This document shows positions 12,131 to 22,565 of a DNA stretch of 64,000 bases, piece by piece; the stretch's first letter is position 1, and every line of letters starts with the position of its first letter. A model generated the notes under the pieces. The model did not search any database. It saw only the letters and a program-made list of their open reading frames with translations, and had not been told where the DNA came from. The position numbers and the translations under genes are program-made. Source of the DNA: Eonycteris spelaea (taxonomy: Eukaryota > Chordata > Mammalia > Chiroptera > Pteropodidae); assembly GCA_003508835.1 (NCBI GenBank), contig PUFA01000068.1:4836001-4900000 (forward strand), in the 5' to 3' direction.

Positions 12131-13104
12131 TTCATAATAATTTACTTCTAAGTATTATTTTATAGTTTACAACTTTGCTGATATATAAAGGAGGCTTTTT
12201 AATATCACTAAAATGAGGAAGCTAAGTTTTGGAATAGTTAAGTGAGTATGGTGCAAATAGGTATCTACTCTAAGGTTCCCAGTGGAAGTCCTTGGGGGCC
12301 CAGTCTGATGGTGCTTAGAATCAGGGGGATAAATGGGTTTTTACAAATTGTCTAGACCAAACCATTCCTCAGATCTCTCTGTATCATACTTTTAAATTTC
12401 TAACAGCACCTTCACCAAATGGCTAACACTTATCTGCTTACAAAAGTAGAAGATAAGTCAGCCTCTTCCTTTTAATCCTTATTATAATGTCAGATTCACT
12501 TGTTGAGCCACATTGTTTGCGGCCTAATCCTGTATTCTCTTTTATCCCCTAAATTACTTCCCCAAATTCTGCCTTAACATCTATTAGCCCACACCTGTAA
12601 TTTAATCCTTTCATGCTTACTTCTCCAAATTCTTGGCCCAGAAAAACAATATTATTTGTAAAGAAGAGCTTGAAGCACCCTTATAATAGTAAAAGACTTT
12701 TTTTTCTCTGAATTATATCACGTAATATACTTGGTATTTAGGGATCCAAGCCCTCAGTATCCCAGCTGCCATTATTAATGTAGTTTGGTTCTGAGCCCTG
12801 CTTATGTCAGATCACGGGGCTATGTGTCCTCTTCCCATTTAGGGAAGCCAAAGAAGACCACAGAAGGATGAGAGTTGGAGAATCTGACTGGTTTACAAAT
12901 TTATCGATATCAGTGTATGCGACAGAGAGCTTTATGGTCAAAGTGTACAAACATATAATCCAAATTCTTCCTATTGCAATTTTAGGTTCTCCCTTTTTGT
13001 TCTAGCTCAGGAACAGAGAATAAAATGTACTGACCACTTTTCTGTCACAACTCTATGGTAGTACTTTATTTATACATTCTTGTATTCAGGAAAGCTATGA
13101 GGAA
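12131..13104. other. Unassigned intronic sequence
   Basis: No gene or repeat family identified; composition is ordinary for this intron. Confidence 0.45.
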
Positions 13105-13260
13105 ACAAAGGTAAATGAGATTCTGTCCTGATCCTCTATGAACTGATAGTCTAGAAAGGAAAGAGCCCTGTGAACCAAATATAATAGTACCTTGTGGTGA
13201 GGGCACTGCCTAGGACTGCCTGAGGACTCTGAGAGCAGTCCCTTTAATGGAAGGACTCAA
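13105..13260 (-). repeat. L2 LINE 3' fragment, antisense
   Basis: The phrase gagattctgtcctgatcctc with gaactgatagtctagaaagg follows antisense L2 3' UTR (the stretch reading ctgccctcaaggagctcacagtctag). Confidence 0.5.
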
Positions 13261-15096
13261 TAAAGTGTGAATCACTTTAAAGAAAATAATATAAAGTGTG
13301 AGTCACTCTTACTGTTACCTCTAAGAGAAGGGAGCCGTATTTCCTTGACCTGTATCTTCAGGTCCTATGCAGATGAATATTTACAATCACCATCACTGTC
13401 ATCATCATTATTGTGTTAAAACATTTATTGTCTCCGATACAGGGCTGGGGCTAAGGTGAGGCAACTGAGGTATACACATCGGGCACAAAATTTAAGGGGC
13501 ACCAAAAACTCAGTAATTAAGATGACATTTTAATGCACTATTTTAGATAATAGAATTAATACGAAACAATTCATAATGAACAAAATATCAGAATTCTAAA
13601 GACAGGAAGGATCTCAGGTGCTATGGGATTACATACAGGTCTAAGTTTTCATCTTTTGTCTTTTAGTGGCATAGTCTAGTTGAGGTAATCTAAAGAGACA
13701 GTAAAAACAAAGTGCCTGTTTTATTTTCACTCTATTGATGGCAAACAAGAGATCTGACCGAAGCTACTATAAAGGAATAGGGTGGGAGATGGTGGTTTAT
13801 TTTTATTATCCGGCTAATGTCATATGTGAACCAGCAGAGAAATTCAGTGGCATGAGCCATAATAGTCCCCTTAAAGAATGAATGCAGACCATTACTCTAG
13901 ATTCAAGGAACTCTAGACATTTTAGCAACAATATTTGGTAGACTTCACTCTGGTGCTCTATAATTAGTGCACACAGCTATAGCTACCCTCTCTATGTCTG
14001 TGTCTTTCCATTATGCTACCAGCTGATGATTTGTTTTTCTGCCCTTTTATTTCATACTCCATAGGAGAATCCAATTGACCTAGCTTTTTTTTTTTCTTTT
14101 TTTTTTTCTTTTTTTTTTTTTTCTTTTAGATCCCTATTAACCATACAGGTCATGTTTATAAAGTCAGGGGCCCAATCCTAGTCTAAGAAGCTTTGGCTAA
14201 GGGGGTGAGGGTACTAAATTGGGTTGAAGTCAAGTGGGGCAAATGAAAAGGGACAGTTGTATGCAAGGTAGTTTTTCTTAGAATAGGGTTAGATGAAGCG
14301 CCTCCCTCTGATACACCAGCATTATGAATTAGCAATTGAAAATGCCAAAGAAATAGAATAGCAGGTGCTAATGGAGTTCAGAGAAGAAAGAGCTCACCAA
14401 GGGCCAGAATGTGCTAATTATATGCTATAAGAGCCTGTAATTATAAACCCATAGATAGATATGGCATAATATATCCCATGGCTCAGCACTAGAGACTACA
14501 AAGCTATTTATCTTTGGCCCTTGATAAGTGGACAACAAGATAAATGATGTGTTTATAAATTCACTTAGAGATTAACTAATATCTCTAACTACTTTTCCTC
14601 TCTTCTGGGGACATCCATAGAAGGAAGAGAATCAGCAGGTACCTCAGACTGGATTTCCATATTCATAACCTTCTGACCTAGGCTCTCTAGAGCTTTGTAA
14701 TAGGATAAACAAGCCATTTTGATTGCGACTGGCTGATTCACACTGCTCAAAGTCATTTCCCCTAGGTGCTTCTTTATTGAATAAACGGGAAGTGATGGTG
14801 GCATCTGTTCCTGCCACCAAGATCCCAGTGACAGCTCATAAATTGGCAATTTTTTTTTTTTCTGTCAGAGAGGTTACAGAGAATAAAACTGCAGGAAAAT
14901 ACTGAGAATTCTGGCTACTGGCTTTAGGCCTCGTGGAACTCAAGACTGAGAAGTCTTTGAGGAACCCCACATCTATGGGGTGACTCTTACAAGACCTGGG
15001 AGCAGGCGTTTCTGTCGCCAGACTTGCACATACAAGAAGCCTCATCCCTCTGAGAATGGATAAACCGCACACACCATATACTTAAAGCTGTCAGTT
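13261..15096. other. Unassigned intronic sequence including 14.6-15.1 kb block
   Basis: No known gene. The block 14589-15090 has a richer base composition than its surroundings and overlapping open frames of 60-86 codons on both strands, but no splice structure or protein family. A repeat-like phrase near 13470-13520 (cacaaaatttaaggggcacc) was not identified. Confidence 0.4.
14085..14128 (+). repeat. Interrupted poly-T tract
   Basis: T11-C-T11-C-T14-C-TTTT in sequence. On the minus strand this is an A-rich tail, which could be the end of a retroposed copy, but no body was recognised. Confidence 0.9.
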
Positions 15097-15108
15097 CCTG
15101 ACGTCAGG
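15097..15108. promoter_or_regulatory. Perfect CRE palindrome CCTGACGTCAGG
   Basis: The 12-base palindrome contains TGACGTCA (15099-15106), the full CREB/ATF binding site, in an otherwise CpG-poor intron. Occupancy is unknown. Confidence 0.6.
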
Positions 15109-15244
15109 ATTTCCGTTCTTCTATGACCTGTGAGAATTAATGATGATCCAAAAGTTTTAAACCTGATTAGAAGATTCAGAATAATGTATGGCTTCCTTTT
15201 TCATTCCTCTCAATTGAAAATGATCAAAAAATAAATAAGTAAAT

Positions 15245-15330
15245 TATCCATTCATTTAATGAAACATTTCTCGACTACCTTCTATGTGTCATTTCCTGTG
15301 TTCAGACTGTAGCTTGTTATAGTATTTACT
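15245..15330 (-). repeat. L2 LINE 3' end, antisense
   Basis: The phrase attcatttaatgaaacatttctc followed by actaccttctatgtgtcat and cctgtgttcag resembles the antisense L2 3' terminus. Confidence 0.5.
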
Positions 15331-16559
15331 GGATATTGTACTGTGGCCTATATAGTACATAATACATGCTAGAATCCTAGGACTATAATGAAGCTAACGT
15401 ACAGAAATCTTCAAATATGAACCCTATTTTATGCCACTTGAAAGGAGATTCTCAATGACATTTTCGATTTTGTTTGGTTGCAAGAGGACGTCGTCAGTAT
15501 TGCAAAGGCTTTGTCCAGTATTTTTATTTTGTTTTGTTTTTCATCTACTCATCTTCTGTGATATCAAACATTCTCTCAAGAAAAGAAAGTGGATTTCATA
15601 TACCTACTCTTTAGCCAGTGACTGTAAAAAATAACAGGTAAATAAACAGGGAAGGAAAGGAAGATTGAATAATAGGTTAAAATGAGCTTGCAATATCAGT
15701 AGCTGCATTTCTATGTTGATAAGACTTTGAATCATGAATAGTTAAGCTTAGGCAAGGAATCGATCCACTAGGACTCAATTCTGGAAGTGACTGTAGACAA
15801 AGCAATAAAGTCTTTCTAAAATCTAATGTATTTAAGCCTGCTCTAAGCACCAAATCTATAAATACATGAGTCATGAAATAATTTATGCACACAAAATGAC
15901 TCCCAAAGGACACGGGTGAAAGTCTCCAGAATGCAATAGAAGGCAATGTACAGGGCCTCATTTTTATCGTCTTGAATTTATTGCAGTATTCAGAGAATAC
16001 CATTTTTCCCTTAATTTAATTTTGTACAATTCAAGTAAGATTTTTTTTCCTTAATATATGTATTAGCCAACTCTGATTTTGATAATTTGTCTCACAACAT
16101 AGTGCTACCAAGGTAAAGGGACTAGAAGAAAATTGGTAACATCATTTTCTTGGTCTGTCTAGTCAATGTCAGTTAAGAAAATTGAATCAGCTCTCCTAGG
16201 CAGAGATGCTACTGAGATGACATCATCATGAAAAGGTTTTGTGACCTAAAAGGAGTTATTATTTCTTTTATTCGTAGGTCCTGTGCTGGCAGTTTAGATC
16301 AGCTACCATCTTATATTTGTAATATTTTAAAATAAATATGCAATGAGTTCTCTAAACATTACAACTTTAAATTATATAGTAAAAAATATTTTTAATGTTT
16401 TTCTATGTATACGGAAGGTGTTAGATGACACTCTGACATAATTAAATGTATTATTGCCTATGGCAGGCCCTATCTATAGTTATTACTTTGTATTAGATTA
16501 TCAGTCTTACATTTTTTATAAGGCCGATACTTTATTATCATAAAGTATATATGTTAATA
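15331..16559. other. Unassigned intronic sequence
   Basis: No family recognised. The 108-codon minus-strand open frame at 15677-16003 lacks any recognisable protein features beyond chance. Confidence 0.45.
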
Positions 16560-17100
16560 TTAGGTCCTATTTATCTAAAAAATGACCCTAGCTTAAACAA
16601 GATAGTTTATTTTCATCCTGCATAAAAGAAATCCAGAGGTAGATAATCCAAAGGTAGTATAGTAAAACTCCTTATCTTCAGTGACACAGGCTCTGCCATT
16701 ATGCTCCATTATGTGTATTGTTAGCCTTCATCTTCAAGGTTCTTCATGGTCCAAGATGACCACTGAAGGAAGCTCAAGCCATCCTACATGGGTTCCAGGT
16801 CAGCAGAAGGAGGAAGTAGGAGAGAGCAAAACTGCAGGGATCCCAACAAAATCAGCTTCCCTTTAGGTGGTCGGAGCTTCCCTTTAGGTGGTCAAACAAA
16901 ACCCTTTGCTTGAATCACATTGTGCTAAACACCTTCAAGGGGCCACATCTACCTGCAAGGGAGACTGAGAAATAAAGTCTTTACTACAAGAAAGGTGACC
17001 GACTAGTGGAAAATTTGGTTTCTGTTAATAAGAGAAAAAGAGTAAATGGATGTTTGGGAAGCAATCCAGCCATCTCTGCCGCAGCAGCTGCATCTGAGTG
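16560..17100 (+). repeat. Old interspersed repeat, family unresolved
   Basis: The sequence ccagaggtagataatcc, then gacacaggctctgccattatg, tggtccaagatgaccactg, cctgcaagggagactgagaa and aagcaatccagccatctctg follows a dispersed mammalian repeat I recognise by eye but cannot name with confidence. A 19-base tandem duplication lies inside it. Confidence 0.5.
16854..16893 (+). repeat. 19-base direct tandem duplication
   Basis: AGCTTCCCTTTAGGTGGTC occurs at 16854-16872 and again at 16875-16893, identical, with GG between. Identity of the copies points to a recent slippage or small duplication. Confidence 0.95.
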
Positions 17101-18074
17101 GAAAAATTGGAGAATAACATCAGGTCCTCTCCTGATAACCTACACAGAATAATTCCCATAGAGCTTGTGCATATACCATTTCTTATTTAATTAATATTTA
17201 TGCAACTCATTAGTACAAAACCCTTTCCAAGCTAAATTTTTGTGTGAACAACCACATTTTAGGTGCAGAAAAGACTGTGATCTCCCAAGGTAACTTTCTT
17301 TATCTGACCAGCATCATGAGTCTTTCTGTGTCCAAGACCATGAGAAATATGCACATAGCTTTATAAAGTCAAACATATCAACAAAGCAAAAACAAACTCC
17401 TCCTCAAGAATCAAGAACATCATCCAATCTTGGTATTTTAAAAGATGTATTTCAGTAGCTAACTGAAAGTATCTTCCTTTTATGTCACTTCACACAGAGT
17501 AAATTACTTATAAAAGCTGATCTTAAAAACACGTTTTTAAGAATAATTTTGCAGCTGCCTTTGTTAAGGGCTGGTGTTTATCATTATTTCTTGTGTGTAT
17601 GTATAACTGATAAACAGATATTTGGAAACCTAGGTTTTTCTGAAAATGGAGTACTTGTCTTGACTGAGAATATATGCCAGCTTCCCTAAAGTAAGAACAA
17701 ATTTGGCTATCTCATTTGAGAAACCTTAAATTCTTCTTGTAAACGTTACTATTAGCCACTGGGATAGAACAAGCCAACTCTTGTAAAGTACCTCATTTTT
17801 AGCACTTAGATAATTATTCTGAAAGATAAAATAGGCCTCTGTATTCCTTCTACCCAATCCTCAGCCCCTCTATGATGTTGTACAAAATTAACAGACCAAG
17901 GCATCTCTTTTTGTGTGGTAGAAAGCTTTGGGTTAGGGAAGAATCCAATTCTCTAGATAGTGTGTATAAGTCATGACTGGCCCACAGTAATATTATAAAT
18001 TAGGTAACGTCTGTTTTCAATACTTTGCTTATTCTCTCTTCCTCCCTGTTCTCCTTCCTCAGCCAGTTCAGGGA
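17101..18074. other. Unassigned intronic sequence
   Basis: Nothing recognised in either strand. Confidence 0.45.
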
Positions 18075-18160
18075 GCAATGATTGAGCACCTGTTATACAT
18101 TAGGGGCCATGTTGGGGGCTGGAGCTACAGAAACACAGACTGCGCCCTCACTGAATCTTA
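18075..18160 (-). repeat. L2 LINE 3' end, antisense
   Basis: The phrases attgagcacctgttatacatt, gttgggggctggagctacag and gactgcgccctcactgaat match antisense L2 3' end. The 130-codon open frame starting at 18082 begins in this relic and is not credible as a gene. Confidence 0.65.
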
Positions 18161-18769
18161 CTCTTCTTGTACCTCTGCTTAGGCATGAGGTACCACTTGT
18201 TGCCTCTAGGGTTTTATGGCATCAAGGAGTGCTATTAACCCTTGTCCTGACCTGCTCCTTATCTTCCAAGTCAAATATACCCTGGTACTGTGGCCCAGTC
18301 TGTCAGATAATTCTTCCATTTAAACTTATATCTTCCAATTTTTACCTTACAGGGAAAATACTGATAGCAATTTCAGACCACGTGTTAAAAATGGGGGATA
18401 GAGCTTGGGATATATATATTTTTTTTAATAATCAAGGACTTTGTAGTACACAGATCTTTAATCCAAAATTATAGGTAAAATTCATTTGATAATACTATAT
18501 AAGATTGTTAGTAACAACTATAAAAATGTTGCTATTTTAGGTGATGTTACAGTAGCCATAGATTAATTTATTTAATAAAAATTTTACCAAAATGATTATC
18601 CTCTTTGTAGAAAACTCTCTGAAATCAATTGTTGACTGAAAACCTATAAATAAATATTTAGGGTAGCCATTTAGATATATATAAGCTATTAGATTCCTAG
18701 ATGGGGCCAACCCCTGACCCCCAGCCAAAAATAAAAGTGCGATTTAAATGTAGAAAGCTGTATTCATAT
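18161..18769. other. Unassigned intronic sequence
   Basis: No feature recognised. Confidence 0.4.
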
Positions 18770-19065
18770 ATTTATTCATACATGCATTCAGTAAATATTT
18801 ATGGAATATGTACTGTGTCCCAGACCCTATTTTACTGGTTAACAAAATAAATGAAGTCTCTGTCCTCATAAAATGTATGGTGTAGTGACAATGGCAATAA
18901 TAAATTAAAGATAACAAACAAAAATAAGGATTATTTCATGCTAAGAAAAAAATATTATGAAATAAAACAGGTGCTGGCCAAGGTCTTCAGGGAATGTCTC
19001 TGTGAAGTTCCCATTTAAGATGAGACTAAAGTTTAAGAAAGGAGGCATGCCAGAGGATCCCAAAG
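18770..19065 (-). repeat. L2 LINE 3' fragment, antisense
   Basis: The order attcagtaaatatttatgg, gtactgtgtcccagac, tgaagtctctgtcctcat, aggtcttcagggaatgtctc and aagatgagactaaagtttaag follows antisense L2 UTR. It ends about 280 bases before the 52-codon exon. Confidence 0.75.
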
Positions 19066-19298
19066 TTCGGAATTTCACACTGGATTATCCAAAAAGTCAT
19101 GGCATTTATAGGTTGATTTATGACTCGGTTGAAGTTATCTGGTGTATGTCATGCCAAATGTGAGCTGAAGTTCTCATTTTTAACCAGAGATTCTGTTTCC
19201 TAAAAAGACCCTTAACTTGGGCCTAATGAAGCCCATAACACTGTTTTGGATTTTTGCTTTTGCTATCATGAAATGCTGCTAGTTGCACAGTTGTTCAG

Positions 19299-19347
19299 TG
19301 TGTGTGTGCTAACCATGAATCTCTTTCTCTTCCTCTTGTATCACCAG
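19299..19347 (+). promoter_or_regulatory. Branch point and acceptor of the 52-codon exon
   Basis: TGCTAAC at 19307-19313 matches the branch-point consensus closely. Its likely branch A at 19312 is 35 bases before the acceptor AG, a typical distance. Between them lies a CT-rich tract (19321-19338). A run of TG repeats (19298-19308) sits directly on the branch site, where TG-binding splicing factors of the CELF type could compete; that last point is inference. Confidence 0.7.
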
Positions 19348-19503
19348 GCCTCCGGAACCTGTTTACAGCACTGTGAACAAACTGTGTGATAAGCCTGCTT
19401 CTCCCAGGCACTATTCCCCTGTTGAGTGTGACAAAAGCTTCCTTCTCTCAGCTCCCTACCCCCACTACCACCTAGGCCTGCTCCCTGACTCTGAGATGAC
19501 CAG
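19348..19503 (+). CDS. DLG2: DLG2 (PSD-93) internal coding exon, 52 codons, PDZ2-PDZ3 linker
   Basis: This is an internal coding exon of a synaptic MAGUK scaffold that clusters NMDA receptors, potassium channels and partners at the postsynaptic membrane. Codons start at 19349 with CCT, and the first base completes a split Arg codon (AG|G) from the previous exon. The peptide reads PPEPVYSTVNKLC, then SPRHYSPVECDKS, then SAPYPHYHLGLLPDSEMT. From memory of the family this is the DLG2 linker between PDZ2 and PDZ3. It is proline- and tyrosine-rich with no domain fold, and holds two Ser-Pro motifs (SPRHYSP) suited to proline-directed kinases. The acceptor AG is 19346-19347 after a CT-rich tract. 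The donor is CAG|gtactg, weak at +4 to +6. Length is exactly 156 bases and both ends are phase 2, so skipping keeps the frame. Retaining the intron would add about 33 residues before a TGA at 19601. Compared with human DLG2 as I recall it, a Pro replaces a Ser in SAPYPHY. Gene identity is confident. Confidence 0.95.
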
Positions 19504-19552
19504 GTACTGCATGTGCTTCCTCACTTCATCTTCTCAAATGGCATGTGCTTCC
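19504..19552 (+). promoter_or_regulatory. Weak donor with two downstream GCATG (RBFOX-type) sites
   Basis: The intron begins gtactgcatg. The donor departs from the consensus at +4, +5 and +6, and TGCATG occupies +5 to +10 (19508-19513). A second GCATG lies at 19541-19545. Both are embedded in the same 12-base sequence GCATGTGCTTCC, at 19509-19520 and 19541-19552. RBFOX proteins bind (U)GCAUG, and downstream sites usually promote inclusion of the exon in neurons. The motif is seen; its use is inferred. Confidence 0.6.
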
Positions 19553-19839
19553 ACAGTGAATGAATGGGTAGAATTCTCCTCTGCTCACTTCTCTTGCACT
19601 TGACATCTTCCTCAAGGTGGAGAGATGCTCTACTCCCTGGTACAGTGGGAGAAATTAAGAACATTGCCCTTTTTTCTTCCTGGTGTTTTCACAGAGCACT
19701 CAGACATGATCACATGATGCTCTACATGTTCCTGGTTCCCATGAATTTTTAATGAGGTATATATTTTTCCAGGAGAATTAATACTGGAATTTAGTTCTAT
19801 TTCCCTTAGAATAAAGAAAGAACATGTATTGAATATTTT
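19553..19839. other. Intron start after the 52-codon exon, no repeat seen
   Basis: Repeat-free by eye, as is the 280 bases upstream of the exon. Repeat-free flanks around a regulated exon are often conserved, but conservation cannot be judged here. Confidence 0.4.
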
Positions 19840-20060
19840 TAAATAATATTTGATACTTAACTATGCTTCAGGCAAAACATAGTTTAAGAAATAGATGCTA
19901 TCATCATCATTTAATATTATAACTAAAATATTAAATGAATGCCATAATTCAGCTGGCTCCTTGAGGTATTAAACAGCTTGTCCAAAACTACATAATTAGC
20001 TGGTTCTATCTAGCCACACAGAATATAATCTTAACCTTTACAGTATGTTACAAAACTAGG
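19840..20060 (-). repeat. Possible MIR-type SINE, antisense, weak
   Basis: Weak antisense MIR order: tatgcttcaggcaaaac, agatgctatcatcatc, aaacagcttgtccaaaac, tacataattagctgg. Confidence 0.4.
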
Positions 20061-20929
20061 TGATTACATATGTCCTCTTATTTAGTTACTTTCATTTTAT
20101 TTTTTTAAAAAGTTCAAAGAAGTTAAGGCATTACCCTCAGTATGATACTGACAATAAATGTGGATTCCAGATTTGACCTTAGAATGTTTTAAGTCTTTCC
20201 ACACTTTATGAACAAATTGTTCTGTCTAAAGGTTGGACAAAATTTTGCATTGATATTCTAAACATACATATAATCAATAAAAACCCCATCTTCACACAGT
20301 AACAAAGTCAGAAAGAGAGGAAAGTAAGAAAAAGAGAATCCATCATTTTAAGGTAGTTCCAATTCAGTTCAAATTGAGAGATCTCAATTATGATATTCCT
20401 AGATATAATGGAATGTTCATGTAGTTATGTTTTTAGATAGAATATCTGCATATGTCTTAATAATATTGTAAAGACTGAGAAAATATAGATTTTAGAATGA
20501 TTCAAAGTGAAAAATGGCTATATCAAGAGGATTTCCTTAGAACATTATCTCTATTTTTTAATAATTTCAAGAAATAACTTTAGAAGTCAATTACTGACCT
20601 CTCTCGAGAGTGAAATTACAAATTTTAAATTATATCTAACATTTCTAGAAATAAATGAGAAAACTATTTTCAACTGTAATCAGCTGGAACATTTTTACTA
20701 ATTTTCAATAATTAAAATTTAATAGCATTTTTAGAAATGCTTTATAAATATTAACTAAATCCTCCTATATTTTTAACAAATCATAAAAACTATTTTTTGA
20801 TGTAGTGAACTATACAGTTTTGAAGTTAAGAGAACAAAGTCACCATAGTCATAGGGAAATGAAGAGGTACACACACCTACAATAATCATTCTAGTAATTA
20901 TGCATCTATGATCAGCCATGAAGGCAGCT
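20061..20929. other. Unassigned AT-rich intron
   Basis: Very AT-rich; no gene or clear repeat. Confidence 0.45.
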
Positions 20930-21145
20930 CACCTTTACTGAGCTCTTCCTTTGTGCCAGGCATTTTGTTAAGCACTTCTTATGAAATATTTCTTTTAACT
21001 CTGACAATCACCTTATAAAGTAGATGGTATCATTGTCTTTGTTTTACAAATAAGAAAACTGAGGCTTGAGAAGTTACCTGACATGCCCAAGACCACCCAT
21101 TGATCAGTGGCAGGGCTGGGATTCAAACCCAGGTACCATTAGAAT
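20930..21145 (-). repeat. MIR SINE, antisense, well preserved
   Basis: Textbook antisense MIR: gtgccaggcattttgttaag, ttacaaataagaaaactgag, ccaagaccaccca, cagggctgggattcaaac. Confidence 0.9.
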
Positions 21146-21696
21146 CTGCATCAGCACAAACATGATGGCAGAGATGTCTTCGCTTGATAGAAAAATTCTC
21201 CACCCATTTCTCTTTTTTTTCCTTTTCTTTATTTTTATCCTGCCTTTATATCTCTCTTGTTCTGGCCTAGTGCCAATGAATTTTTTTTTTAACTTGTGCT
21301 CCTTTTTGATGAACATGATAGTTACATTTCTTGAATGTCACTGGGGATTTCAATACATCACTCCATAAAAACTCACCAGAAACAATAAGCAGATAATAGA
21401 ATCAACCTTTTGTGTGACCCCACCAGAAATGATTCCTTTCTGTTTATTTTCTGTAATCTATATTACGAAGACCATAGGATTTTTTTTTTGTTTATTTTTC
21501 CCAAATCAGTAAATCGCAGTATGATGTTGAATATGTCTTTTCCAAATAACACATCCTCAGCAATCCTGATATATATCTGTCCCCAAATCCCCACTTATCA
21601 TCCTCATTTTGGGAATCTTTATTTTTTTAATCTAGTTCTTTCTCCTTCTTTTTCCTCCTTTTTTTTTTTCATACTTTATCCTTTATTGCTAGAAAA

Positions 21697-21724
21697 ATGT
21701 CACACACACACACATACACACATA
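21697..21724 (+). repeat. Short (CA)n microsatellite
   Basis: About ten CA units with one interruption. Confidence 0.85.
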
Positions 21725-21744
21725 TCAATAATACACTGATACTG

Positions 21745-22565
21745 AAATTCTTGATTTTACCCCAATTTGCTCCCCTTTCACACTTTCTCAATTCAGTAAT
21801 TTACTCCATTGTCCAAGCCCAAAACCTGAGAATTCTACTTAACACTTTGTTCTCCCTCACTGATCAGTCTTCAAATCCTATTGATTCCACCTCCAAAATG
21901 TGCCTCAAATCTATTTATTCTCCTCTACTTTTTTTTTCTACCACTTTAATTCAAGCCTCCATTATCTCCCATCTATACAGTAGCTTCCTAATTGATCTCA
22001 CCACTTCTACTGTTGTTCTCCTGGTTTTTTCACCATCCAGCCAAAATGATCTGTAAAAATACAGATCAGATATGTTTCTCTCTTTTTGCATTAGTATAAA
22101 ATGCAAAGTCATTAAAATAGCATCCAAGCTATGCATGATCTCACCCCTGCCTGCTTCTTAAACATCTTCCATTTGCTGACCACACTATCTACATTCACAA
22201 AATGCACTAAATCTCTTTCTGTCAAGTGCTTTACACATGCTCTTTTCTCAAACTGAAAAGCTCTTCTTACACTTTGCCTGGTTAACTTCTGGTCATCTTA
22301 GATCTAAGCTTATTTGCACTTCCTCGGAAAAACTCCCTGAAAAAGAAAATTTGGTCCCCTATTGTGTTATCTCCCCCCGCCCCTAAGACTCAATTAAGTT
22401 GTTACTGTACATTGATTTATGTGACTTTTAAACTAAATGCCTGTCTCACACTCTACACTATAAGCTCAATAAGCAGAATTGTGTCTATTTTGTGCGCTGC
22501 TATATTCTTAACACTTAGCATAGTGCCTGGCACAGCAAAAGCTCAGAATTATTCTAAGTGACTAA
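21745..22565 (+). repeat. L2 LINE, ORF2 C-terminal region and 3' UTR, sense
   Basis: This 0.8 kb relic has phrases matching L2: ctccattatctcccatctat, agtagcttcctaattgatc, ccaaaatgatctgtaaaaat, agctatgcatgatctcaccc and, near the end, atagtgcctggcacag. The reverse-transcriptase C-terminal coding part is broken by stops and frameshifts. Several 60-119-codon open frames here are chance products of this relic. Confidence 0.85.

Larger units (their letters stand above)
1..19347 (+). other. DLG2: DLG2 intron, 3' part, upstream of the 52-codon exon
   Basis: This is non-coding DNA in which all open frames are short and undistinguished. It is inferred to be intron because the next exon downstream starts in phase 2 and so needs a preceding coding exon outside the window. 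Contents are ancient MIR, L2, L1 and MER5A relics, two tetranucleotide arrays and long unassigned AT-rich stretches, listed individually. Confidence 0.85.

Noticed and set aside
13440..13560. Repeat-like phrase cacaaaatttaaggggcacc
   Set aside because: It felt familiar as a dispersed repeat, but I could not assign a family or boundaries.
14085..14128. Poly-T tract as the reversed tail of a minus-strand retroposon
   Set aside because: Sequence to its right does not match any LINE, SINE or gene I know.
18082..18474. 130-codon open frame
   Set aside because: It starts within antisense L2 sequence and continues into unassigned intron; the peptide resembles nothing I know.
19504..19603. Extension of the 52-codon exon to a stop at 19601
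   Set aside because: The open frame does continue, but the GT donor at 19504 joins correctly to the next exon and reproduces the expected DLG2 peptide, so the extension is intron retention at most.
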